This document shows positions 1-11,500 of a stretch of 64,000 bases of DNA, one piece after another. How positions within the stretch are numbered: position 1 is the stretch's first letter; each line of letters starts with the position of its first letter. The stretch is taken from positions 35,397,948 through 35,461,947 of the forward strand of contig OX638370.1 of assembly GCA_951812925.1 (NCBI GenBank), written 5' to 3'. The notes beneath the pieces were generated by a model. That model saw only the letters and a list, made by a program, of their open reading frames with translations, ran no database searches and was not told the DNA's origin. The stretch is from Calliopum simillimum (taxonomy: Eukaryota; Arthropoda; Insecta; Diptera; Lauxaniidae). The position numbers and the translations under genes are program-made.

Positions 1-1530
1 CGCTACTGATGTTGTTAAGTAACTCAAAAATATAAAAAAAGAATCAAATTATGCCTGATACCCAAAAGAATCTGTAGATGTCATCAAGCAATCGAAAAGT
101 ACTAAAAGAGTCAATAAAGAATCACAAATGATTCCTTAATGCTCTGAGAGAAACATTGAAGAATCGCAACCAAAAATAACAAAAACAGAATCAAATAATG
201 CCTCTACGCTACCCAAAAGCATCACAGTAGATGTCAGCAAGCAATGCAAGGTACCAGAAGAGTCAATAAAGATTCACAAATGATTCCTTTATGCTCTGAG
301 AGAAATATAGAAGAATCGCAATCACGGTGCTCTTGAACAGTCGATAGGTTTTTTGAATATGTGGAGAAATTTCATTTGTATTAGCTTAGTGGTCTGAAAA
401 ATGCAAGCCCTGAAACCGTAGGTGATCATCCTCGCGAAATATCGCAAAAATACATATCCCATATAATATAAAAAAAATTCAGAAAAAAAAACGCAACAAA
501 CAAATATAAAAATAGTTATATTTAATGTATTTTGCAATGCTTAATCTGAATCCGGCCTTGAAATTGCTATATCTCATACGGTTTTTGAGATATCTTAGCA
601 TAAACAAGGAAAAAAGACCGTTTTTGCTAAATTTTGAAGCTGTATAACTATAGTATAGAACATTTATACGAAGAATTCAATACATTATTTGAAAGATCGA
701 ATCTTTTTCTTCAAAACCGCATTTAAATTACGTCAATAGCTTAATTTTTCTCCAAAATATCGTAGACTGAAATAAGGACAAAACACGTTTTTTGCACTTT
801 TTTAACTTTTTAGGTTAGGACATCTCCGAGAAAAATAAAGATATCGACATTATTTGAATTAGGTTTAGAATATTGATTAGAGCTTTCCATTTCTGCATCA
901 GAATTTACGGATATACGTCCAGTTGTATAGCGCCAAAACACAGCAATAAAACATAGCATCGGCTTTTTTTCCTTGTTTAGGCATAGATATCTCAAAAACC
1001 GTATGAGATACAGCCATTCTAAGGCCGGATTCGGATTCAGCATTGCAAAATACATTAAAAATAGCTATTTTAATATATGTTTGTTGCGTTTTTTTTCTGA
1101 ATTTTTTTTATTTTATATGTATTTTTGCGATATTTCGCGGGGATGATCAGCTACGATTTCGGGGTTTGCATTTTTCAGACCACTAAACTAATACAAATGA
1201 AACCCCATTCACAGATTTTCTCCACATATTCAAAAAACCTATCGACTGTTCAAGAGCACCGTGTCTACTCTAACCAAAAGAATAAATGAAAACTCATACG
1301 ATTCCGCTACGCTACCAGAGAATCTTTTTTGACACTATCAAGCATCAACAGAGAATCACAAACGATTTTTATACGCTTTCAAGGGAATTACAAAAAAATT
1401 ACCATCCAACAATTCAATAAAGAATTTCAAATGATTCAAGTACATTACCAAGGAAACCTACGAAAATCATCAATAAAGAATCACAAACGACTTCTTTACG
1501 CTTACACAGAAGAGCTACTATTAATGCCTT
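1..1530. repeat. Satellite-like repeat, split by the foldback at 323-1263
   Basis: Units of about 150 bp share AATAAAGAATCACAAATGAT, followed by a CTCTGAGAGAAA or related block; clear copies begin near 110 and 263. Related sequence resumes at 1264 and runs to about 1530 (AATAAAGAATCACAAACGA). The array continues off the left edge. Confidence 0.7.
323..1263. mobile_element. Foldback element with CACGGTGCT ends
   Basis: The left arm starts CACGGTGCTCTTGAACAG and the right arm ends in its reverse complement. The arms are about 450 bp each and imperfect, including shared blocks around GTCGATAGGTTTTTTGAATA and ATCTCATACGGTTTTTGAGA. No transposase is visible, so this is a non-autonomous inverted-repeat element inserted in the flanking satellite. 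I could not identify a target-site duplication. Confidence 0.85.
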
Positions 1531-1596
1531 CAAGCAACCAAAAGTATGAATATAGGCCTGTTCCGCAATCCGTGTGGTTTCAATTAATTTTCATTT

Positions 1597-1897
1597 CGGA
1601 AGCTTTTTGATGAAAATGGTGAGTCACACGATAAAAAGTATTAGAATCTTTTATGTGGAGAATTACAGATTCTATAAATAATATTGATTTTTATTTACGA
1701 ATAGGTAACCGTTTAGGAAATATTTGATAAATTTTAATTTTTCGACTTTTCATGGTTTTTTAAGAATATTTCTCGAACGGTTACTTTTTCGTTAATGCAA
1801 CTCAATATTATCTGTAGAACCTGCAATTCTCCAAAAAAGAGATTCTGATACTTTTTATCGTTCGACTCACCGTTTTCATCAAAAAGCCTCCTAAATG
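1597..1897. repeat. Imperfect inverted repeat (foldback)
   Basis: Arms of about 95 bp face each other: GCTTTTTGATGAAAATGGTG near 1600 against CACCGTTTTCATCAAAAAGC near 1870. Both contain the complementary GATAAAAAGTATTAGAATCT block. The loop is AT-rich with no coding signal. Confidence 0.7.
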
Positions 1898-1899
1898 AA

Positions 1900-3145
1900 A
1901 AAATATCAAACGATTCCTGTCATAACTGTTATACCCGGCTACCGGGTAGGTAATGTTTTTTTTGCTTTCAACATGCATGGATCAGATTTATTTTTTGTTC
2001 CGTATAAATTTAAAATTTGAATAATTTAAATAATGCGACAACAAATAATAGTTGTGACGAAGAATTCAAAAAAACAAACAAATAAAATAACCAGCTTAAA
2101 GAGATGGCTGGATGGATGCATTGCTTTCTATAGACAATATCGTCGTAGTAACCTTGATCTCTTTATAATCGAATAACAAAGTTAAAATTTTTTTTTTTTT
2201 TTCTTTAATTGTCATTGTCAACATTCTTTAATAACACAAATAATCCGGTTGTTGTTGCTGTTAAAAAAATTTGTTAATGGCGCTATAGCGTAAAATTTAA
2301 ATATAACACTCGTCGTATTTATCAAAACATAGACCAATAATATCGAATAAAAGCAAACAAAATAAAAAAATGATTTGATTAATGGTCAAAACACATAATG
2401 GCACAAAGTAACCGGTTTTTTTATGAAATCTATTTTGCGTAATGTTAATAGTCATCACGCTTAACAGTATATTTTTTTGTCTGCAAAATAAAAATAGTTC
2501 CGGTTAAAGAATATTGACATCGAAACATTTAACTCAACTTAAGTAAGGTCTCTCGTACATAAAAATAAATCTGCAAAAATCGTAGGTAAATGAAAAACAA
2601 AAAATTTTTGAACGCCGTCCAGATGTAGATGAATAGTGATGTACGCCTTATAATTAGTGAGATTTTTGCTTCAATGAATTTGCATGTTGATGTTAAATAC
2701 GTGAATTCGTATTTTTCCCCCCAAAATACTTCAATTGCTTTAAAATGCAATTATTTGAAAACCTTGAGTTGCCATTGTTGCTATTTTTTTGTTGTATTTT
2801 GATTATTTGGTATTCGTGACGAGGTAGCCAACACTAAAATTATGTAATTCTTTGAAATTCATTATGTAATTAGAAATGTTTTACTGTTACAAGCATCGTA
2901 AAGTAAGCCATGGTTAGTTTTAATGTGAAACTATTAGTTTTATATAAAAGTTCATTGTCTCATTTATTTAAAATACAGTGTGTAACATCAAAACAAATGC
3001 TATTTTTTCAATTAAAAATATTGGAACATTCCAAAAATGAGATAAATACATGATTATGTTTCGGTTACCGCCAGGTAACCATCTTCGGACCAATTTAAGT
3101 TTTTATTTCAATTTATTTTAAATTAAATAAAATAACAATTGTAAA
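1900..3145. other. AT-rich stretch without recognised genes
   Basis: Only short open frames occur and none resembles a known protein. There is a poly(T) run near 2190. I see no clear repeat structure. Confidence 0.5.
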
Positions 3146-3149
3146 ATTT

Positions 3150-3240
3150 AACATTTTTTTTTGTCTGAAGTCGGGTTTGAACCGGGAACATTTGAAGACA
3201 AATTCTCTACATAGCGCATTTATCAACGGACTGCGTATGT
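3150..3240 (-). repeat. tRNA-like SINE fragment
   Basis: On the minus strand a B-box-like GGTTCAAACCC lies about 50 nt downstream of an A-box-like GCGCTATGTAGAG, followed by an A-rich stretch. The layout is that of a tRNA-derived SINE head or a decayed tRNA. No full cloverleaf was established. Confidence 0.4.
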
Positions 3241-3649
3241 GATCTCAGAAAAATTGGTAGCTTAAGTGCCTTTATGCATGTGTTGTTGTTTTATTCTCTA
3301 TTCTCCCTTGTCATAATTCATGTTGTTGTTTTTAATATTTTGGTAAGGCTCAGCCATTGGCTGTAGAATTAATACCTTTTTTCATGTGACTGACTAGTGT
3401 TTCCAGTCGCACATATCTTGGCGTATCCTCCATAATTAATTAAAATGTTTTATATCGACTATATAAAAATTATACTAGTTTTATGAACTTCAGTCATTAT
3501 TTTCAAGAATCGAAAATTTATTTCTTAAAAATTATATCGTCGAAATATAAACCCCCGCGGTCACAGCACCCATTTGTTCGAACACTAAAATTTCTTATGA
3601 CGGCTCAGCTGACTGCCGTTACGTTATTCGTTACGAATTCGATCAGAAA

Positions 3650-4460
3650 TTTTGTTACGAATTCGTAACAAGTCTTAATAACTCGGGAACCATTAAGTCT
3701 ATTTAAATAATTTTTTTTATGTGTAGATATGTTGTCCGGTGGGATTTTGTAAAACTTATTTTTTCAAAATTCCCACGGTTTGTCCGGGAAACCTTAATAA
3801 CTCGGAAACCATTAGTTCGATTTGAGTGATTTTTTATTGCGTAGAAATCTTAGCAAGTGAGGTTTAATAGAATCCACAAAATTTATCTTTCAGAAATGCT
3901 TTGCAACCTTGAAACGTCTCGAAAGTTAAGTAAGGGGGTATAATTTATTTAGTTTTTTAATATCCCGGACATTGCCGAAGAAACTTCGAAAAAAAATATA
4001 CAATACGATTTTACTAGGTAATGAATTTTACCACGCAAAAAAATCACTCAAATCAGGTTATTGATTCCCGAGATATTAAATATTTTTAATAACCCGGACG
4101 AAGCCGAAGGAACTTCGAAAAAATAAATGCTACAAAACCTTACTGGGTATCATATCTACGCATTGAAAATAACTCAAATCGGATCAATGGCTCCCGAGTT
4201 ATTAAAGTTTCCCGAACAAAGCCGAGGAAATTTTAAAAAAAAAAATTTCACAAAATATGACCTTACAATATATCCACAAATAAAAAAATCATTCAAATCG
4301 GGTTAATAGTTCTCAAATTATTAAGATTTTTACTATCCCGAACAAAGCCGAAAGAATTTTGAAAAAATATATTACACAGGACCTCAATGAGAAACGTATC
4401 TACCTACTTAAAAAATTATAAAATCGGATGAATGGTTCTCGAGTTGTAGAGTTTTATTAA
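3650..4460. repeat. Inverted array of about 125-bp degenerate repeats
   Basis: Units carry CCCG(G/A)AC(A/G)AAGCCGA and AACTCAAATCGG followed by CTCCCGAGTTATTAA. Plus-orientation units begin near 3963, 4092, 4208 and 4334. Related units near 3670-3900 read in the opposite orientation (TAATAACTCGGGAACCATTA). Homologous tracts elsewhere were not found in the window. Confidence 0.6.
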
Positions 4461-4727
4461 ATTTCTGTTTTTGATTTTTCGGGGCTCAAGCCCAAGAAAG
4501 GTGGTCAAAAAGATTTGTTTTCTTAAAAGCGATGGCTTATTTTTTCCCCTGTTCAATTTCTACACTACGTCTCCAAGCGGGGAAAAAATTTAGTGCAAGT
4601 ACATTTATGATACTATAACTACCGCTTGATGCCATTTAGGATTAAAATTCACTGGTGAAAAGTTTTTAGAAGAGTTTTTTAAATTTTGAAACCGGTTAAT
4701 TTGCTTTAGGTAGGTAGGTACATACTC

Positions 4728-5006
4728 CACAGAGCGAAGAAAAAAAGGATAACTCGCGTTGCTAAATGAGTTTCTACCACGTTCGTGATCGTTTTTACTA
4801 CGTTTCGTTGCTGATATGGATTTAACAACGCTCCAAGATCATATTTGTATGATGCGTTGCTAAATCACTCACGAACGTGGTTGAAACCCATTTAGCAACG
4901 CGCGTTGTTTAAAATTGCCACAAATGAGCCATCTTCAAAATTTATGTCGCAACGTTGTTAAAATAACTACGTTTCTACCACTTTTGACAATGTTGTTTTC
5001 TCTGTG
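4728..5006. mobile_element. MITE-like inverted repeat just upstream of the NAD kinase ATG
   Basis: The ends are CACAGAGCGAAGAAAA and GTTGTTTTCTCTGTG. Inside, CGCGTTGCTAAATGAG and CCACGTTCGTGA face complementary copies. The element is 279 bp and ends 119 bp before the distal start codon, so it probably lies in the promoter or 5' UTR of that transcript. Confidence 0.7.
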
Positions 5007-5125
5007 TAACTGTTATTTCACCATTAAAAAAGATTTAATTGAACGTCAATTTTGTTTTTACGATAAAAAGTACTTTCAAGTTTAATAAAAACTAAATAAA
5101 ATTCGAAAATACAAAAATAGAAAAT

Positions 5126-5538
5126 ATGACCTGCCTATCGGACATTGATTTAGCAACTTTACACAAAAGTCGTCTTGAAGAACGGGTCAACTATAAATTA
5201 GCATGGAGTTCGTCAACAAATCGTCATAATCATCAACACCATGCTTTTGATGGTGGATTCAGTGATATAACACGTGAATGCCTACAACGCAATATTCGTA
5301 GTAAATGTGCATATTATAAGAAAAATCCTGGTGCCGATGTCAATTTCAACTGTGATAATTTAACAGAAAAACTTAATCAATTTAATTTAAATACGCGTGT
5401 GGAAGAACGTTTAACCTCCCATCAACACTACAGTCGTCATCATCAACATCATCATCAGACAAATGGCCATATCGATGATGAAAACAATTGTGATTACTTT
5501 TCATCAACAACAAGACGTCGTAGATCGGGAACTTGGCC
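5126..5538 (+). CDS. NADK: NAD kinase distal first coding exon
   Basis: The exon starts at an ATG in a favourable fly context (AAAATATGACC) and ends at a perfect GTAAGT donor in phase 2, with 137 full codons. The encoded segment is polar, with His clusters at residues 33-39 and 99-110 and an Arg run at 130-133. It has no recognised domain and is probably a regulatory or disordered N-terminal extension. Its last split codon joins exon 2 to give Pro followed by RTRSLNAPS. Coding status is supported by this frame match and by a clean open frame of 138 codons, but no homologue for the extension is recalled. Confidence 0.8.
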
Positions 5539-8500
5539 GTAAGTAAAATATTTATGTGGAATTAAATAATTTTTATAGTCTTCTACTCAAAAAACTATAA
5601 TTATAACTTTATGGTATTAGTATACATACAATTCAATTTGGGATTTCAATATTTTTGAATTTTGGCTGCACGTTAGTATGTTAAAAAATTGCATTTTATG
5701 CAAAACATACGACTTTATGTTAACGTTCCTAAATAAATTTAAAGTCGTACTTAAAACTTTTTGTTTTATTGTCCTGCTTTGTGGGTTAATGTATATTACC
5801 AAAACACTCATTGATAAATATTCATTGAATGTACACTTATAGTGGCATGTTCTAAATTCTAAAACATTTTACACTAGGGTGACTCAAAAAAAAAAAAAAA
5901 AAACTAGTAAGGGTGTAACCTTTGGCCTGGCCAAACATTAAATTCCCTACACTGCAGTATTTTGAAAATTTTGCTTTTATGGAAGGTGGCTAGCTATCTT
6001 GTCTAAGTTCACCCAGTTTTTGCTCAGAGCTTGCATTTATAGTTCTTGGTATCTGTGTGCAATTTGTTTGGATTATCTCAACAAACATTTTCAGTAAAGC
6101 ATTTGGAAACTTTTGCTAATATGGGAGGTGCCACGCCCTCTTGTCCGAATTCACTTAGTTTTTGCTCAGAGCTTGCGCTAACCATTCCTAGTATTTATGT
6201 TTATTGTAGTTGCATTTTCGTGAAAAATACTCCTAAAGTTGCATTTTGAATATAGTTTTTGCATGGGAGGTAGGCGTGTCCGTTGACCAATTTCGCTCGT
6301 TTTCAATCCCTGGAGCTAACTTTTACGACAAATCCACTGTACCAAACTTCATCGAATTATCTTGCGTAGTTTTCCCGTAAAAAATATTTCCACAGACGGA
6401 CAGCCAGCCAGCCAGACAGACGGACGGACATGGCTATATCGACTCAGGAGGTGACGCTGATCAAGAATATATATAGTTTTCTATACCTGCCACGCCTCCT
6501 TCTTTGCGTTACAAACGGAAGGACAAAGTGAATATACCCTGGGTGTAGGGTATAAAAACGGAATGTTTCTATCTAGAAAGTGAGCTGAGAATTAACCAGA
6601 TTTTTTGAAGTTTGTTTAGAGGTCGCTCAATGTCGTTTTATGTAGCGTGACGTCATAATATGGTTTTTATTTTATGACGAGCTCAAAAATGTTCGAAATG
6701 ACATTAACAATATTTGGGTCGTGTCCTCGATTTTGAGTATTTAGGCTTCCAAAGTTGCAAAATAGCAAATATTTCCAATTAATGTGTGAATCGTCTTAAA
6801 AAATATAAACATTGCAAGCTAAAAAAAATTGAAATCACATCTGATTTTGTAAAGCGGAAATCATATGAACAAGAATGTGTCGATGAACTCGGTTCTTTGT
6901 ATGGCGATAAAGCACCATTAAAAACTACAGTATATCTTGGTCGTAGTTCAGTTGCCGACCAATTCCGTGAAGGTCGTCCAAAATCGGTTGCTGTGCCACA
7001 AAACATCGATGCAGTGCATGAACTGAGGCATCCTTGCACTTCAATACATTCGATTTTACATGAACACAAAGTTGTAAAAAAAATTTGTTCTCGTTGGATA
7101 AATCATAATTTATCAATCGCTCAAAAAAAGGCTCTCCAAATTGATTTTCTTAACTCACTTAACCTTAAATTTATTATGGTGTTGCCAGATTTTAGCTATT
7201 GACATTATTGTTGCCAGTTCTCGAAATATAAATAAGTAGTACCCCTCGTAATGAAGAAAATACAATTTTTTTGGTCAAATTGAATTTCATTAATCAAAAT
7301 ATTATCCTTTAAGAACGATACAATCATTCCATCGTTTTCAGCAATTTTCAGATACTCAAATCTACGTTTAGAATTGCAAGCATGCTACCTTCCGATACCT
7401 TTAAGAATTCAGCTATCTCACGTTACTTTATTTTACGGTATGCAAAAGCTTTTTCGTAAAGTTTTTTATATTTTCCAAAACAACTGCATTTAGCATCATT
7501 GGTGTTTGTAAGACCGTCTTTAGATTCAGAAAACCAGTCAATAGTGGTCCATTTTCCTGGTGCAGATTCTGAATAACACAAGCTTTGCTTCAACGGTGTT
7601 TTTTTCCATTGAAACCTTTGTAATTTTTGAAACAAATGTCAGATCGTCATTAAAGGTTTACAGGAAAATAAGGAATTTTCTGGAAAATAATTCCAAGTGA
7701 ATTTTTTAACCGGAATAATCTTTATTAATACATGAAAAATATGTTTGCATATAAAGTTATTCAAGGTCAAAGGTTGCAAAAATCAGTTTTTTGCAAATAT
7801 CTCGCTAACGGCTCAGAAAACTACCAATTAAAATAATTTAAGAAATGTTTTCGTGCAGCTTCAAATTTACAACTTTATTCTTCATCTGTTTGTATTTTTT
7901 CTACGTAATTGCCATTTATTTTGATACATTTTTGAAGTCGATAAATTCATCTTGAAAAACAGTCTTTTAAATCGGCTTTTTGCAGTTTTACAATTTCATC
8001 ATTAACCGCATTTATTATCTCCTCATTGCTGTTGAAGACTCTCCCTCCCAAATTTTGTTTTTTTTTTGTTTTTGGAAACAACCAGAAGTTACAAGGCGCT
8101 AGATTTGAAGAATAAGGTGCTGAACGAATTTCTTTGATGCCCGAAAGCATAGTTTTTTCAGCAGAGTGCGCTGGCGCTATATCGTGATGTAGAAAGTAGC
8201 GGCGGTGCTCCTTTTTTTGGCATTTTCCTAATAAATTTTGGAAAACTTTTGGTAAGCAGGTTTCAGTATACCACTTAGCAGTAACCGTCTGACCTTTTTC
8301 CAAAGGAATAGCAGCTACAACTTTCTCTCTGGTGAAGTAAACTGACATCATTACTTTTGTTGCTGACTTTTGTTGCTTTGCTTTAGCAGGTGGATTTGCA
8401 CCTTCTGGGATCCATAGCATGGATTGTTGTTTGGCTTCAGGGTCGTACTTGTAAAACCATGGCATTCAAGCCCAGTTCCTCAGCAATGATTTCCTGGGTC

Positions 8501-11500
8501 AATCTTGGATTTTTGTCAATTTTAGATTTGGGCGGCCTTCTCGAGGTTCGTTCTCTAAAGACCGGTTAAATTTCCTTCCATTCAAATTGGACCATCCTAA
8601 TGTATACATTTATAATTTAACAGTAGGATATTCTGGATAAATCTTGTCGTTTGAAACTTATAATAAAATTTTACCATACACATTTTCATGGAATATCTAA
8701 CCTGTAAGCTCCTATTTTTAAGATTTTTTTTATTCTTAAAAAATGGGTTTTAGTGAGTTAAAGTTCTTAAGAATAAATTTTCATTATCATTGTTTGATTC
8801 ATAACTTCGAAGTTGTAATGACTTGCACAAACCTTAAATATTGCTAAATATTATAAATACATATATCACAGAGATTTTCTTTTTTTTTTCTTGATAAGAA
8901 GTAACATTTCTATTATTAGCGGTTTATCGATCCACTCTAACATACTACGTACCTACATAACACTTGTACCTATCAATATTTATGATTGAGCAGAGTGTGT
9001 TTTATTTTCTTATCAATATTTATTTAATCATGCGGCTTTAACAATAAAATTTTAAAGGAAAAGCAAACTGAATTATTTATTTAAATTAAACCAAATTACG
9101 TACATATTTGTTAGTTTAAGTGTTAATTATGGTTTTAGGTGTATTTGATAACACTGTGCTTGAAGTGTGAACGCTATCAATATTCAGTGGGAAAGTGATC
9201 ATGCATTTATTTTGTGGCACGATAATCATTTAATACATCTAAGCATGACATGACATAAAATTTGATACACCAGTGTACAATGTTTAATTTTCTATATTTA
9301 TAAAATATATATTAATTTTAATCTACAAATTAAATATCAATTCATTAATTCAGAAGCAATCACTCCTATTATGAAATAAGATTTCGGCCAGAACTGTACG
9401 CTTTTTGTTTTTTTCTTAATGCAAGAAACATTTACTTCGCAGGGAAGATTTTCGCTCGGAGAATTTTTTCTCAAATTGCCGTCTCCATTACAGTCTAAGA
9501 AAAATTCTCGAGAGTGTTTGTTCTTGGTAAGGCCCAATAAAGGTGCTACTATTTATAATGCAGAAAAAGGGTATTCGTCTTGTGTATTCCCTTTTGTCTC
9601 CTCTCGGAGGATCTTCACCACACTTATACTGATATGCAATTTGATATTGGATATGGTCCTAGACAGCTAAGCTTACAAGAAAAAGTTAATGACTAAAATA
9701 AAATATCTTTAATGAAGCAGTTGTTAGATTTCAGCGATATCTAAGTCTGAAGACTACCACATTTTAGAAGCTGTCTGAAGTTGTGAGGCCAAGTATTTGA
9801 TCTTTCATATTAATAATAACTTTAATCAGTGGTAAGCTTTCATTTGATCAAAGTGTATGACGTTTCTTGTCATCATCGCCACAGTTTTCTCTCGATAAAA
9901 AGTGCAAGTAGCAATCTTTAAAGTAATAAATTATGCTCTGCTAAAGAAACATTTTTGATATTTTTGTTGCTTTTATTCTTGAATTTCGTACCACTCTGTG
10001 ACCGGCACCAAATCATGTGATGTTGTTGTTATTTAAATTTTTTTTTTATTTTGTGATCTTTGATTTGTGTTAAATAATTTTTTTAATGATTTTTGCCTTG
10101 AAGCAAAACAAAACACATATAATTCGTATGTTCAACTTAGAAGACAGTAACTAGTAGTTCAATAGAATTGTTTGTTTTCCAGGTTGGTTATTTTTTGTTA
10201 GATTTTTTTTATAATATTGTAATATTTCGCACATTGATCGATTTGCGTTTTTCTAAGGATGAAAATCGGTTTTCCAATAAACTCAGGTAAGTTGGCTTAT
10301 TATAAAATAATAAAAAGCTTCAATCAGAAGACATTCGAAATTTCAAACATAAAATTCCTTACGTATGAACTACTTATTTCATGGTTCCGTAAAGTAATAT
10401 TTACAAATAAAATATAGTGAAATAATAAAGTAATACGTAGGTTGCCTTTTATATTTCGGGATTGGGCAACCCTTGTGTTGCAATCTGGCAACTGCCAGCT
10501 CTATCGTAAAGTTTGACATTTTTAAGGTTATACGTACTCAGAACATTTTGACATACGAGCGCTATTTGTGTTGTTTACAGTAACTTAAAAGATTTATCTC
10601 GCCCAAAAAATGGAATTAAATCGTGAAAATTTTCGTGCGATTATTTTTTACAACTTTCGACGTGGATTAACTCAACAACAGTGCATCGATAAACTTAATT
10701 CAATTTTTGGCGATGAAGCTCCATCAAGGATCAGTGTTTATCGATGGTATGGTGAATTCAACCGAGGTCGTAGTCCACTCCAAGACGAATTTCGTGAAGG
10801 TCGTCCAAAATCAGTTGTTGTTCCGGAAACCATTGATGCTGTGCGCCAGCTAATATTGCAAGATCGTCATGTGACCTATCGTAAGATTGAGACAACCTTA
10901 GGCATTAGTGGGACCAGCATACATTCAATATTGCATGAACATTTGACTGTCAAAAAAATTTGTTCGCGTTGGAAACCCCATAATTTATCAATCACTTAAA
11001 TTACACAGGCCCACAAAAAAAAGTACCCTGTGCCAAAGAGCTGACCACCTGAACTTTATGTTTTCGGGGTCGCTGAATCCGAATATGGTGCCAGAATAGC
11101 GAAGTTGGTTCGCTTTTTTTCATAAAACAACAATAATGCTGAAAATTACAGATTTTTGCTGGTTTCTGAAAAAACGCGAACCAACTTCGCTAATCTGGCA
11201 CTATATTCGAGTTCAGCGACCCCGAATACATAAAGTTCCGATGGTCTAATCTTTCGCGCAGGGTACTTTTTTTTGGTCTGTGCACAGAACCACAATAAAA
11301 AAATTCCCTGCGCGAACGGTCAGACCACCTGAACTTTATGAGATGGTTCGCGTTTTTTCAGAAATCAGAAATAATGCTGAAAAAAATCTCATATTTTCAG
11401 CGTAATTGCTGGTTTTATGAAAAAACGCAAACCAACATCGCCATTCTGGCACCATATTCGGATTCAGCGACCCCGAAAACATAAAGTTTAGGTGGTCTGA

